Assembly: GCA_012934845.2 (NCBI GenBank) | Contig: WNNJ02000110.1 | Span: 1-64,000 of the forward strand | DNA: 64,000 nucleotides | Reading direction: 5' to 3' | Source: Pomphorhynchus laevis | Taxonomy: Eukaryota; Acanthocephala; Palaeacanthocephala; Echinorhynchida; Pomphorhynchidae | Part shown: piece by piece, positions 45,501-60,200 of the stretch | Position numbering within the stretch: the stretch's first letter is position 1 | How the letters are laid out: each line of letters starts with the position of its first letter | Position numbers and translations under genes: made by a program | Notes under the pieces: model-generated | What the model saw: the letters and a program-made list of their open reading frames with translations, nothing else | What the model was told of the DNA's origin: nothing | Database searches by the model: none

Positions 45501-48500
45501 CTTCTCGAATATGAATTCGATTATCTCGAATACGATACCGCTGGCGTTCACTCTGATTTGTGCATAATATCACACTGCGACCCTATCTACTCAAAGCAGC
45601 ATGTGAACGGGAACATGACAGGTTATCCGTCGAACAGCAGTTTGCTGAAGTCAACGATGCTTATTCGCTTTTTGATAGGGATGGCCATGGCACAATGGCG
45701 ACTAAAGAATTTCTAGAAATAATATGCTAGATGCTGAGCTGCAGATTATGATCAACGTTGTGGATGGCAATGAAACCATTGAGTTTCCAAAATTCTTCGC
45801 CTCGATGGCCAGTCCAACTAGCAAATTCACCTTTTCGCGAGAGATAATGAGTTAATTGCACAGTATCAACGGATTTGATCATACACGACGACTCTTGACA
45901 CCACCGATAGTGCGTATCTCGATGCGAAACACTCAGCTAACTAACAACAATCCGCGTGAATGGGACTTTCTCAGAGTTAAACGATTATAAATGAATAAAA
46001 AACGTACAAAAGGATTTGCAAACATTTTCAATTTAAAAAATTAAAACTGAAATTAAAAATAAAAGTTTATTTTTATGAATTGACTAATAAATAATAGACG
46101 ATGTATCAGAATAATGATTATATGTCAATAAAAGGACCTGCTCTGTCATCAGGTTTAGCACCTAATCCTAGGCCTAGCAGACCAGCGGGGCCGAATACAT
46201 GCTCATGACAGTTTTCCTTTTATAAAATTTGCTTATCTAGTATCTTATTCTAATCCAAAGTATATTATTTATTATCCATCCATAAAAATTTGTCACTTAA
46301 GAGTTTAAATTTATTCTTTATATTATTGTGTTGATTTATATATTTTCTGTTTGATTTTATTTTTATAAATTGTTGCAATTCTTAAAATTTCATTATTTAA
46401 TGTATTATATTTTATATTATATGGTATGCATACATATCATATAGTGTTCATATCTAGATTAAATCAGCTAACTGAGTCTACGTATTGTTATATAATTATA
46501 AAATAAACAAAACATAATAATGCTAAATCAAAATTTAATAATTAAATAATAAAATAAATAATTGTTTTTAGATTTTTTATAATTTAAATCAAGTTAAAAT
46601 AAAAAATTGAAATTTAAAATAAACGTCATTTTTATGAATTGACTAATAAATAACAGACGTTGTATCAGAATAAGAATTAGAGGTCATCAGGAGGAACTGC
46701 TATGCTATCAGGTTTCGGCCCCTAACTCCTCTACCCAACATAGCAGCAGGGCCAAATACATGCTAATGATGTATTTCCTCTGAAATAACTATCTAGTATC
46801 TTATTCTAATACAAAGTATATTATTTATTATCCATCCATAAAAATTTGCCACTTAAGAGTTTAAATTTATTCTTTATATTATTGTGTTGATTTATATATT
46901 TTACTATTTTCTGCTTGATGTTATTTTTATAGTAACCTAGTTTAAAATATGTATCTATTAAATTATTTAAATGATTTTGAAGAAAGCCAATATCATTACA
47001 TATTGTTGCAATTCTTAAAATTTCATTATTTAATGTATTATATTTTATATTATATGGTATGCATGAATGCTCATGCAAAAATATATTTCTTGTAAATTTA
47101 AATATGTCATCTTTACGATATAAATTAATAGTAGTTTTAGTTAATGTTAATTTAATGTTCATATCTAGATATACACCTTTATCATTAATATTGGTTTTGT
47201 TAAGAATAAGGCTTTCTGGATAAATGTGCTTACTAATTGAATAAAAATTATTAGAATTAAATAAACATATATCATCAATGTATCGAAACGTAATTTTCAT
47301 ATATTTATATAGCTTAGATTTAGTTTTTACACAGTTATGAACAAATTCATATTCTATAAAGCTTAAAAACAAGTCAGCTATAATTGGGCTACTATTACCA
47401 CCCATTGGAACACCTTTTACTTGTCTAAATATAGATGTCCCTACTTTTAAATAATTTTGATTTATCAAAATATTTAAGGATTCTATTAATTCAATTTTAT
47501 CCATATATTTATATTTACTTGATGGTTTAATTTTTATTAGATAGGCGTTATAATTATTATAACATATATATGTATATCTTTTTACGAATATAAGATTAAT
47601 TAATTTTACTAACGCTTCTTTAATATCTACTAAACCTAGATTTGTATAAAGAGTACTAAAATCGTATGTATTTATATTTTGAAAATTTATTCCTTTTGTC
47701 TGTTCTAAAAATTCTTTTGTAGAATTAATACTGAAATATTGTTTTATACCAGTATTAATTTCGATTACCTTGCAATATTTTTTAAAGTGTGCTTTAATTA
47801 CTTTAAGTATTTTATTCATATAGACAGAAAGTGGTTTAATGTACATTTAAACGCGCTACATATGAACCTAGGTTTGATTGGATTTTTATGTAATTTTGGA
47901 TTCCAATATAATATAGGTATAGTTTTATTATCTAATTCAACCTTTATACCCTTTTTATCCATTCTAGAACAGTGACTTGAAATAATTGTTTCTAAACTCA
48001 ACTCACTACGTTCATATGATGGATTTACATTTAAATCATTAGAATTATCCTCTTTCACTAGTATATCATAATAATGCTTTTTGCATATGAAGACAAAGTT
48101 ATTACTAGCTTTATCAATAGTTGTTATTATATAGTTATCCTTTAATTTAGTAAGTTCTTTATACATATCTTTATTAATTTTATCTTTTATTTTATAATTG
48201 TTTGTTATTTTCATTTTATTTTTAATTTTATCAAATATATAATCTTTCCAAATTTTTATCTTAGATATATTCGAGCTTTCACTATTAATCAGCTTACTAA
48301 AGTAATCATTTAGTTATTATATAACGAATTGTAAATTTTATTTTTGTCGTTGTTATTATTTAATCTATATTTATACCCTTTTGATAGCAGCTTTCTTAAT
48401 TCACAATTTTCAATTAATTCTAGATTATGGGTACATATATGTTCATTTATTTTATCAAAACTAAGACTTTTACAATTGCATTCTGTTTCCATTATGTTTC

Positions 48501-51500
48501 TAATATTATCGTTACATATTGATTTTAATTCTTTATTATAATTACAAATTTTTCGTCTTTATGGTGGTAGGAGTTTATACCTTATTTTAGGAATATATTT
48601 ACTTAAATCTGACCCTATTATATCTTTACTTTTAGAATTATTTAAAAGTCCGGCTATATTTATGTTATCTATACATTTATTAATAAAGTTTATGGTTAGT
48701 GTATATTTTTTTCTTGTTATTATTAACATTTATTGTCCGATTATAGTATTTTGTATTTTAATAACTGTCTATTATGCAACTTAGCATATCATAGTCGTTA
48801 ATTAATTTTTGATTTTTTGAACATATGATACCTTCAGAAAAATTTCTTATATTTAAATAAAGATCTTTTAGCCTATTATCTCTTAAAAGTGGTTTTAATA
48901 TTTCTAATTGTTCATTCATTTACATATCTTTTATAATATTTTTAACTCTATTTTTCCTATTCCTTTTATCACCATGACTTCTTGGTTTGCGTTTAACCGG
49001 ATTATTATAATATAGTTGTTTATTATTTACTATACAACTTCTGCAAATTCCTTGTACCACGTCATTCAATCCTAATGGGTACATAGAATTAAGCGTTTTA
49101 ATCCAAAAATTTTCTTTTTCTAATAGTTTTTGGTTTAATATTGATATGTTTTCTTCGATAATATGTTCTAAAAGAAAAAATAATTTACAATTTTTTATAT
49201 CATGTCCTATTAATCTCATATGTTTATGAAATATAGTTTGACTATTATGCTGTATATTATATATGTGTTGCCTAAACCTAGTTTTCAACATTTGATATGT
49301 CTTTCCTATATATTGCAATCAACATGTACATTGTATTAAATACACTACACCTGCGGTATTGCAGTTACAATTATTATTAATATTTAATGAAAACATTTTT
49401 TTGTCGTATTACTTAAAGCAATTATTATTTATAACATCGCATGCTTTACAATTTTTTCTATTACATTTAAAAGATCTTAAATTAAAATCTTTAGTACTTA
49501 CGTATGTTTCCAATTTGGTTGAGTACATGTAACTTTTGTTAAGTCATAATTTTTATCGTTGCTTTTTCAGTGTCTCTACCAATAAACAGTCATCAGTTTA
49601 GATGACTCAGATTATTTTTATGATTACTTTTTTGAGGTAATCGTAAATTTGTTTCGATTCCTCCAAATACAGACAGTAATTTTATCTGCTTAAAGTCTTA
49701 CGATATTGATTGTATCGTATAACATACGATCGAATAACATACGATCGAATAACATACAATCGAATAACATACGATCGAATAACATACGATCAAATAACAT
49801 ACGATCGAATAACATACAATCGAATAACATACGATCGAATAACATACTAATGAATAATTAATATTTATTGATTGAATCATTAATAAAGTTGATTAATAAT
49901 AAATATTTATTTTAGCTATTTGCTCCCAAATTAAAAATCTCGTTTCTGTTTTTAGATTTATGATTTATGTCCAAGCGTACTATTATCAAATATGGATATA
50001 ATCTTGAGGAATAATCGATGCTGCGAGGACAATTATTGTTTAACAGTAATTTTACTAATGTGTGCAACAAGTGATAAAGTTGAGAAATGCCATGAAATAT
50101 TGAAAGTAAGCTAATAAATCATAAAGTTATAAGTAATATTACTATAACATTATTGTAACTTATTTTATAAAAGTAATAGAGAAGCCGCAACATTCTTTTG
50201 TTAAATAATTATAATTATTAACATAACGAAACTTATTTTCATCTTGTCTTTTGGCATTGGGATAATGAATACCTTTATTTAAGGCATAAGGCAGATACTA
50301 CATATTGATACATGCTAATTAACATAAAGATTTAAACAAATACCACCGTTTTCTAACGAAATTCTGCATTTTAAAATATACTAGGTATTGACTAGGAATA
50401 TCCATTCCTAGTCCATTTAAAGTATACTAGGAACGTATTCCACCTGGTGAGAAAAGTGTGATTAGAACATTAATCCGTTGATTGATCATTTTCTTAATTC
50501 AGCGCTTGAGAATCAATTATTCTCATCTTGCCATTTGATATAGCACAACTCTTAGGAATTGCAAAATACTTCTTTATGTTTTTTGGCAAAAACATAAATT
50601 AAAATTACCTTCGTGTGGTTGTTTGAATTTTATCAGCATCACTGTACACTACAATCAGCGTGGGGGACCTCATCAGCAATGAGTCCACCCCTATATTTTG
50701 TGTTTCGGTCCTTTTTCTGCTTCTGCTGAACTCCTTGTCGCCGAAATGCTGGTTTATATTTGGCTTATACAAAATTACCCAATTAATGTGTTTTTGGTGT
50801 GGGCGGTAACTATTATTCGCAATTTGAATCCACCACACACCGATTTTTCATTTCGTTCTTATACGAAATGTTCACCGGACAGTAAACCGTAAGCTGTTTT
50901 TTACTATTGTAAATATTGCTTATACGAGCCGCTATTCTTCATTGGTCGGTTTGATATTATCCTCGTGTGGTTGTTTTAATCCTATCAGCATCACTGTACA
51001 CTTCAACCATCATGGGTGAACTTCATCAGCAGTGAGCCCACGCCTATATTTTGTGTTTCGGTTCTTTTACTGCTTCTGCTGGACTCCTTGTCGCCGAAAT
51101 GCCGGTTTATGTTTGGCTTATATACAAAATTACCCAATCAATGTGTTTTTGGTGCGGGCGGTTACTATTATTCGCAATTTGAATCCACCACACACCGATT
51201 TTTTTTATTTTGTTCTTATATGAAATGTTCACCGGACAGTAAACCGTAAGCTGTTTTTTATAGACAAGGAGTGCATTAGAAACAGTAACAGGACCGAAAC
51301 ACGAAATGTAGGCGTGGACTCACTGCTGATGAGGTCCACCCACGCTGATTGTAGTGTACAGTGATGCTGATAGGATTTAAACAACCACACGAGGATAATA
51401 TCAAACCGACCAATGAAGAATAACGACTCCTGTAAGTAATATTCACAGTAGTAAAAAGACAGCTTACGGTTTACTGTCCAGTGAACATTTCGCATAAGAA

Positions 51501-54500
51501 CGAAATAAAAAATCGGTGTGTGGTGGATTCGAATTGCGAATATTAGTTACCGCCCACACCAATTATAGAACACATTAATTGTGTAATTTGGTATACAAGC
51601 CAAATATAAACAAGCCTTTCGGCGACAGGGAGTTCAACAGGTGCAGTAACAGGATCGAAACACGAAATGTAGGCGTATATTCACTGTTGATGGTCCACTA
51701 ACGCTGATTCTAGTTTACAGTGATGCTGATAGGATTCAAACAACCATTCGAGGATAATATCAAACCAACTAATGAAGAATGGCGGCTCGTGTTAGCAATG
51801 AATATTCACAATAAATTGAAATACTTGAATTTTAGACGATAAGTTCAAGTTTGAAATTTCAAAATATAAATTTAACAAATTGACGTAAGATGTTAAAACT
51901 CAAAAATTTTAACAACATTAATTTTGAAAGAATAAATATTTTTGTCCGGATTACGGATTATTGTAATATAAAATAATTCATTAATGTGTAATTATCGCAC
52001 ACATTATGACACTTTGACTTTATCTAATTGTAGTAAGCGTTGATTGGAAAATGCTAAGTGGAAACGCTTTTGTTTTTAAAATTTTAAAATGTTACAATGA
52101 TTTTGTTTTAAAAATTAAACGCTTTTAGAGAAAAATAATGTTTAGATTTTTTAAACAATAAAAATATGTATAATATAATTATATTATACATAATATATAA
52201 TAACACGCAAATGACATATTCTAGCATATTCAATCGGTCCGACATGGATCCAGCACACGTCTTCTTATCCATTACATATATTGCACAAAAATTGACATTC
52301 AAATATTATGGAAATTAAAATCAGTGAATGCCATTTGAACAGAAATTTATGAGAAACTGGCACTATCAGTTACAATGTGTAGTGCGACTGAATTAGGTAA
52401 CTACCTTGAAAACATTAAATAATTTAATATGTTTGTTCCTGATTTTATCTTACAACAAATAAAAAATATAAATGAATAAAATGAAATCTGACCCGAGTAT
52501 ATCCATAATTTAATATGGTGGCTTTGTTAGAAATTACAAATTGTTTGTTAAATTAATAAATAAATATTAAGAACGAAATTCCAAGAATTCCTGTTTCCAG
52601 TTCTGATCATCTTTTATTGCTTATTATAATCAGCTGTCATCTTCATTTGTTAATGTTCGACACGCTTCCAGACTTTCTCTTCTCTTATCCGTCAGAACAT
52701 GTTTTGAACAAAATTACAGTTTTGAAAACGGTATATTACTTGTTTAAATTGATCTTTAATTCATACAGATTGTATAGGATGGATTTTTTTCACTGGAGGA
52801 CCCTTGCAAGCTGACAAGAACATTCAGTCAAATTGAAGTTATGAACACTGTTGATAATCATCTTAGCAAAATAAGCGAAATTGCCAATTACACGGAAAAC
52901 ATTTCAGTTAGTTCTCGCTTACAACGACTGAATCCAATTACTAGCTATATATACTCATGTATACTTCTTATTTCCAATAGAAAGTAAAAAGTTGCTTTAA
53001 AGTATTTCTTTTATAAAAAATTATCTATCAGCATTGCAGATCGATTTGAGGCTAAAATATCAGCGTTAAGCAGAAATTTGTCAGTTAATGATCAAACAGT
53101 GTTATCGCTACAGCGAAAGGTGCACCAACCTCTGTCTCGATTCTGGGTAAAGTCGCAGTTTAATTGAGATAATACATTATTATTTAATAGAACGACTGTC
53201 GGCACCCTAGCGAAATGACGGGATTCACACTTTGGGCATTTATATCATGCTATATAAAAATGCTAAAGGTATAGTCTTTAAAACAATTGATATCGACGTT
53301 TTTATTGTGTTCGGTACAGAGAGACTCGTCAAATCAAACAAGCATTGACATCAAACAATGTAATTTTCGGTAAATATCTGTTTTTCTTATAAATGTTTGA
53401 TCTTATACCACGAGTTTCGATTTGCATATGATGGCCTGCATTGTTGCCTTGTCACATATTCACATCTAAATGCTGTTTTTTATAATTTACTGATTGAAGT
53501 CCAATTATATTAATATTTAATTACATTTATATTTGGAATTTCAAATATATAACATATTTGCAATTAAATATGAATTTATGATTTACAATGAAAATTGCGT
53601 GTCATATTGATACTGAAACGATCAGATTAGCTTATGGTATAGCTATTTTTGAAATGTTTCCAAAAATAGCCAAAAATTTGGTTATATTTTCCAGTTTATG
53701 ATATAAATATTTATATTTTTTATAATATATGATATATAAATATAAATTAGTTAACTAGTTAAATATAAATTCACAATTAATCGACAGCGAATGAGGTAAG
53801 CCGACACGATTGCAATGAGGTCATGCAACTTACCTAATATTACGGTATTTAAAGAATACGTCTTGTGAAACCCTCATGTGGTAACTCTATGTAAATATAG
53901 TTAAAACATAACGATTAATTCTGATTGAGGCAACTACTTTGATGTTTTTATAATTTAAATATAACTCGGAGTTTTTTGTACCGACTTTATTGTTACTCAA
54001 AGTTTCCAATGACTTTTCGATAAGAGTAATTTATCAGCAAAGCAGACAGTTATTATCGATAGTAAGGTTAACAATTTTGCTAAATTTTGAGGCCATTTAT
54101 TTCTAGGCATTAAAAGGCATGTATGATAAATATATTTTAAAGATATAAACTCTAGAATCTTGTCATAGAAGGGTTCAAATCATTTGTCAATAATTTCATT
54201 ATTAGCCAAAATAGTTTTCATAAAATCATTATTTTAATGATTGTATTATTGTATTCAGCAAACATATTTAGAAAATCAATTGTAGAATTTATTTTTATTT
54301 TTACATATTATTTAAATAATTTTATATTAATATTTGTTTTCACAATTGACATTAAAATAGAATTCAAAAACGAAGTGTTTACGAACGTGATGTTTAGTAT
54401 TCTCAGTTGACATAATTTGTAAAAGTAATCAAATATTTATTTGAGTTTGCCCGCTTCCCGACATGAATTTAAGCTAAACTGCATTTATATCACAAGGACA

Positions 54501-57199
54501 TTATCAAATTGGTATAAATGTGTATTGTGTAACTAGCAAAGACGTCGAATTAAAAAATAATTTCATAATTACGTTTAGAAAAATAAATATTTTTAACAAT
54601 TAGAAAGTGAATTCTAATTAATGTAAGTATTCCAGCAAAATTATTCTCACTTTATTAAATAATATTTAAGATATTTATTTTGTTGTTGATTAGATTACCA
54701 ACAGGGCAGATTGAACTAACCAACTTATCTGTGGATAAACTACTGGGGATTTTTTCAGGCAGTCAGTGTATAGATATTGATTCATCGTTTTATTTAATAT
54801 CGATATTGTCAGTACAAATCTTTTGCAATTTAAAACCAATTTTCTATCATTTAAGCCTAATGTCGACATGCTGGAAACCCATTGACACTAACGTAGTTGA
54901 AACCATAATGAACGTTATCGATCCCGATGTTGCCAGATATTTTATAATTTCGTATATTTCCTATATTATAATCGAAATGTTAACACTAATGTCTAATTTA
55001 GATTGGAGCGACTTGGCATTGTAGCGTTTGATTCGTTTGATACGAATTGCTTACAATCTTTACTAAATAGTCTATCATATCCGGTATGCATAAGGCTTAT
55101 ACCGGATTTTGTGAATTGTAAAGTCTTTAAAGATATTGAAGTCACCTGTATGAAGTAAGTTACTTAATATAATTTACTAGTTTACGTAGTTCTGAATTGT
55201 ATTGTTGGCACAAAATCCATAAACAACAAGGCAAAACTCATTAACGAAGCGACATTTTTTTCATAAATAAAGTTGCATTAATAAAATATTCCGGTAATAA
55301 GTAAAGCATTTCAAAGCTGCATCAGTACATCTGATGTGTAACTCAACACAATTCAAACCACACTGAATCGTGCTTGAATAGAGAAAGACAACTTAACTAC
55401 ACAAGCGAATGCTTTTAAGTTTGTAGGAGAAGGCAAATACGGTCAACATTAAGACAAATATGTTTTGATTTAAGTTATCTTTCTTTTTTAATATACAGGA
55501 ACTATCAGGTATATATATGAACGACAAGTCAAATCATTTTGATATTTCACTAGTAACTACTAGCATCTTCAGAAAATTAAGAATTTTCTGAATTTTCTGA
55601 AGATGTAATCATCTTCAGAATTTTCTGAATGCTTAATCAAAGATTAAATAGGATTTTCTGAATTTTCTGAAGATGTAATCATCTCCAGAATTTTCTGAAT
55701 GCTTAATCAAAGATTAAATAGGATTTTCTGAATTTTCTGAATGCTTAATCAAAGATTAAATAGGATTAAAACATATGATTGAACAAACAATTGATAACAT
55801 CAATTTTTTATATATTCTATGATTTATTCCTTTTCTATCATAAATATTATATTAATTCTAATTCATAATTGAACAGGGGAGAGTAAGAATCATTTGCTCT
55901 TAAAAATTAGTCAAATTTTCGATAGCTAACTTGGCTAACTGCTCTGTATTAAATTTAAATAACCTTTCAAAATACAATAAACTTCGAGTAGTTCGATATC
56001 CAAAATTCGACTAATTTTTAGTTCAATATTAAATTCTTATGCTCAATAAAAGATTAAAACATATGATTGAACAAACAATTTATAACATCAATTATTTAAA
56101 TATTCTATGATTTATTACTTTTCTATCATGAGTATTATATTAATTATTAATTCTTAATTGAACAGGAGAGAGTAATAATCATTTGCTCTTATCATTTTGC
56201 ATTCATTTTCAATTTCGGCTAATTCTATAACAAAAATTATAAAAAATAAAAAAATAATGCATTATCTCGATTATTCAATTTCACTAAATCCTATAATCAA
56301 ATCTTAATGTTATTAATAGAATCAATATTTATTAGGTCAACGTAAAAATATCCGTTCGTTTTCTATTTTCAAGTATCCTTACATCTATAATATATTAAAA
56401 GTATAGACTTATAATTTCAACGTTTTTTAGTTATTTTTATTTATTTCAGTAGTTCTTTAAAAAATATTTCAATCTTCTAAATATCCTTGCAAGCGGCACT
56501 TTGGCTGAGAGCATTTCCTTGAATTTGGCAGCATTTTTGAACTTGTATAACTTCTTTAACGTCTATTGCAACATCGTTTTAGTCAAAACTTTACGATGTA
56601 TTTTTCTTTTTACTTCTGAGACATATCCCTATATACATTCAAAAATGTATTTATTCATGCAATGTATTTCTTAAGAACAAGCAAATACTTCGATAAATTA
56701 CTTAAAAATTAAGAGGAATAAATAAAATAGAAAATGCTATGTATAGAAAAAGGATGTATATTTACGCTGTGAAAGCATTCACAGCGTAAAAATTCTAAAT
56801 TTTTACCCAAACAATTGATCGAAGCACACAAAATCTTTAGAAAATGCTTTATTTTCAAAAGTCGAGATATTTTTTGTTCATTTTATTTCGACTTTTTGGT
56901 TAAAATTTATTATTAGCGTTATATTCGAGTTAACAATTAAAATATATAATTAAAAAAATAAATATACATATATTTATAAATATATTTATATATTTAATTA
57001 TATTGTTATTTATATTACAATTATATTATTGTAATGTTAGTATGGTGATAGCAAAGTCTGCTCGCCTCTGTCTGAGAGGTGCTCAAACTTCATTAACTTT
57101 TACTGCAAAATAAGATAATATCGAAGAGATCATAAAAAATTATATTTATAATATAAATATATTTTTTAAAAATTTAACAATTTTTATAAAATATATTAT

Positions 57200-57277
<78 letters not shown>

Positions 57278-60200
57278 TATAATTATTCGATACAACTTTG
57301 CGCTGTTGTATCCGATGAAAGATTTATCCATCATAAACACAAAATATTTTACTCTAAATATTTTTTTAAAGTATTCAAAATTTATAATATCCAAAGAATA
57401 TTAAAATATTTTTTTATAAAATTTTAACCTTTAGTATTAATTTTAATTTTCTACTATTTATTATCTTATGATTCTTTGTTTTTGCTTTGTTAATTTAGTT
57501 CGTTTCGAAATATGTAAAATTTTAAAATCGTCTTAATCGTAAAGCCTATATTTTTATTTCAAATAAAATTTGAAATAAAATTTCTGGAATTTTTATTTCA
57601 GAAATTAATTAAATTTTCATAATTTTTATGCAGTTTTGTATAGCGGAAGAATAACTATTTTACCGAACATGTTAAAAGAGACATCAAATTTATTCAGAAA
57701 TTATACAAATATTTTTAAGCTTACAATTTGATAAAAACAAAATTTTATTTGCATGCTACGTGATTGTTAAATCACTCTGGATTATATCGACAAATTAATT
57801 TAGTCAAACGACCCTCTTAGGATTCGGCATCTTTAATATTCTAATGTTATCGGTAGATGCCAGGCTAAAATATATATTAATATTTGCGATTAAATAAAAT
57901 TTAATTACAATTTGTATTATAAAAATTACTCAAAGAACAGTCGGGCCTATTTTGAGATGAAATTAAATCAAAATCATTTGACCAATTTTATTATACGACT
58001 AACAATAAACTTTAATAATTAATAATTTTCAATTTTCTTTAAATAATTAAAGTTTTAGTAACATTAGAAGAACTAAAATAGAAAGTAAAATCAATTATTG
58101 TTAGTAAAATCAACTCGTACGCTCATTAGAAGCTGTAAATTTTCCCAATATAAAATATTTCGAGAGATATTCATAGAACTTATTCATAAGTTACTACATA
58201 CATTAATGTAGTCATCATATTTTGATAATTAAAAAATTCAACAATGATTCTTAACCTCAAGGCTTTCTTATATAAGAATATAAACTCATATTATATGAAA
58301 ATATAATCTTGTATAATTATAATTATTTATAATTTTAATCTTATATAATCTTACTCATAAAAGTATATATTCAATCATGTTTAATTGTTTAGTTAACACA
58401 ATTAGAACATAAGATAAGGGAACATTGTGTTTGTTATCGTTGATTTTAACAAATATTTTTATCAATTTATAAAATTAAATTGATTTAATATTCGAATTAA
58501 ATATTAAATATTAGTTATCGTCAATTAAAACGATATACCGTTATATTATATTATAAATATAATATATTTAAAAAATTATAAATTTAATAAATATATAATA
58601 TATTTTATATTATATTTATATATTCTACTGTTAATTAAAACGATAAACTATTCACATTTAATTCTTGTATAAACGAATTGCACAATGAAGCAAATTGAAT
58701 GAATTACAAATTGCAAAGTTAATTTCAGATATAAATTTAATTTCAGATATTAATTTTATCATCTTTATACCTGCATGCGAACTGATACGTTCAAACTGAT
58801 TTTTGTCAAATATGTTGACAAAAATAATCAGTTTGAACGTTTTAAGCAGATACGTTTTGGTTTTTCTAAATTATCGGTTTTAAGAGTAGACTAAAATGAA
58901 CTGAGCAATTTTGTAAAAATATAATTCAAAACTTGCAGCTAAGCGATCGCAAAAGGTCATGATAATGTAATTAAGCAACTTGATCGACTAGTTTTGTTAC
59001 TCTATTATTTCAAACATAAAACATTTGCAGGGCATTTAAACATCCATGGAAATAATAAAATAATAAATTATTGTTAACAAATTTTCGACTATTTCAATAG
59101 TCATTTTTTCAAGTGTTATGCTTTAACATGAAAAATGATGTATTTATACAATAAAAACGGAAGAAACCAACGTTTAAAATTCTACCGGATTTGTAGTGTG
59201 CTAGTAGGGATAACAAAATTCAAATTATCCTTATTACTATCCATCGTGTTAAGATAACGCTATGCTTTCTCTTAAAAAACGTCTGGATAGACTGTTTTGA
59301 TTTTCTAATACCTTACTGCTGGAAAAATCATGTTCGTGGTTGTGATTCAACCACGAACATAATTTAACCATCTATTAATGCTAGTAAAGTACACACCTAT
59401 CAAGAAAGATGTTTCCTTTTAATACGAGTGTATTCATTCAGTATTCGAGGAAGACCATCCACCAAAATATTCCTAATAAGCAATTGGCTGTAAAATAAAT
59501 GCATTATTAAATATTTTTGTTATACTAAAAATAACGTATTATTTATTTAAATATTATTTATTTGACTGTTAATTTTTGTAATTCCTTGACAATAAAACAT
59601 ATCAATACATATGAATAATAAAAGCTCAAAGTTTGTACGGATTTACTGATATAGCAGTTCATAATACTTTATATTCGTCATACAAGTATGAATTGTTATC
59701 CTTCGAATGTAATCGTTTTCTTTCTTTAATATTGAATTGCCAAGATTATATGTTTTTCATAATAAGTTGATTATACAAAACATTATACAATTTGTTTTTC
59801 TAATCGATTATTTCGTGCTTCAATCTGTTATTTGCATTTACAACATATTGCAATCCTTATTTCGCGTCATTTATCAATTCCTTTTGCATTTTTGTGTGAA
59901 GACTGGGATGAAATCGTCAGAATATCAGTATAGTCCGGCAGTAATAACACGATAATTTCGTTATATTTTTTCAAATAATTTCTATTTACACGTTAAATAA
60001 AAATATGTTTTATATGTTATTTATCTTATATTTTATCCAGTATCTACTATAATCCTTCAACTACTCCTCAGCAGAAATATTTATCGTTTAAATATGGTTT
60101 CGCATGTTCAAATTTTGCCAATTACCCAATTGTATGGCTAATGTAAGTAAAGTATTTACAAATAGAAAAGTCACGATATAAAGGTATTTTTCCAAAATAT

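Larger units (their letters stand above)
46600..49560 (-). mobile_element. Naiad-like Penelope element, near full length but broken
   Basis: Reading the minus strand: a Cys cluster (FKCNRKNCKACD, about 49460), a GIY-YIG endonuclease (VVYLIQCTC then LQYIGKTYQMLKTRFRQHIY, 49350-48920), a linker (CNCKSLSFDKINEHICTHN, about 48480), then RT (48214-46821) with TIDKASNNFVFICKKHYYD, YDFSTLYTNLGLVD, KGVPMGGNSSPIIADLFLSF and FRYIDDICLFN. The endonuclease precedes the RT, the permuted order described for Naiad/Chlamys Penelope-like elements; canonical Penelope has it at the C-terminus. Several stops and at least one frameshift make it inactive. It lies antisense in intron 11 of the host gene. Confidence 0.82.
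55155..60040. other. Large AT-rich intron with repeats
   Basis: Holds a 70-bp tandem repeat with inverted TTTTCTGAAGATG motifs (55560-55766), a 150-bp direct duplication (55770-55905 and 56049-56200), a (TA)n run (57199-57280) and several perfect hairpins. A short open segment at 59655-59765 (HNTLYSSYKYELLSFECNRF, LSLILNCQDY) could be a further exon, but its phases do not fit directly. Otherwise no gene is seen. Confidence 0.5.

Noticed and set aside
46680-46790. Hammerhead ribozyme in the Penelope 3' block (minus strand, GAAACCTGAT and CTGATGACC)
   Set aside because: GAAA and CTGATGA are both present but in an order and spacing that I cannot fold into a hammerhead; the other copies differ. 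Not called.
49320-49345. UGA in the GIY-YIG domain as a proven selenocysteine codon
   Set aside because: Gly codon GGA to UGA is a single change, other stops and a frameshift exist in the element, and I saw no SECIS structure. It is kept only as a point to check.
49720-49852. CRISPR-like array
   Set aside because: Units are contiguous with no spacers and the genome is clearly eukaryotic; it is a minisatellite. The same holds for 44604-44681 and 6886-6960.
49698-49880. Frame encoding repeated CYSIV
   Set aside because: It translates the 15-bp minisatellite, with no other support.
54680-55024. Stand-alone 114-residue protein
   Set aside because: It spans a clear acceptor (54693), a 50-nt intron (54952-55001) and an out-of-frame tail; the spliced reading continues the HAT-like gene in phase.
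57146-57394. 82-codon frame rich in Ile and Tyr
   Set aside because: It is a translation of the (TA)n microsatellite.
59655-59765. Host-gene exon between exons 19 and 20
   Set aside because: The frame is open and somewhat family-like, but its incoming and outgoing phases do not match the neighbouring exons without further unseen exons.
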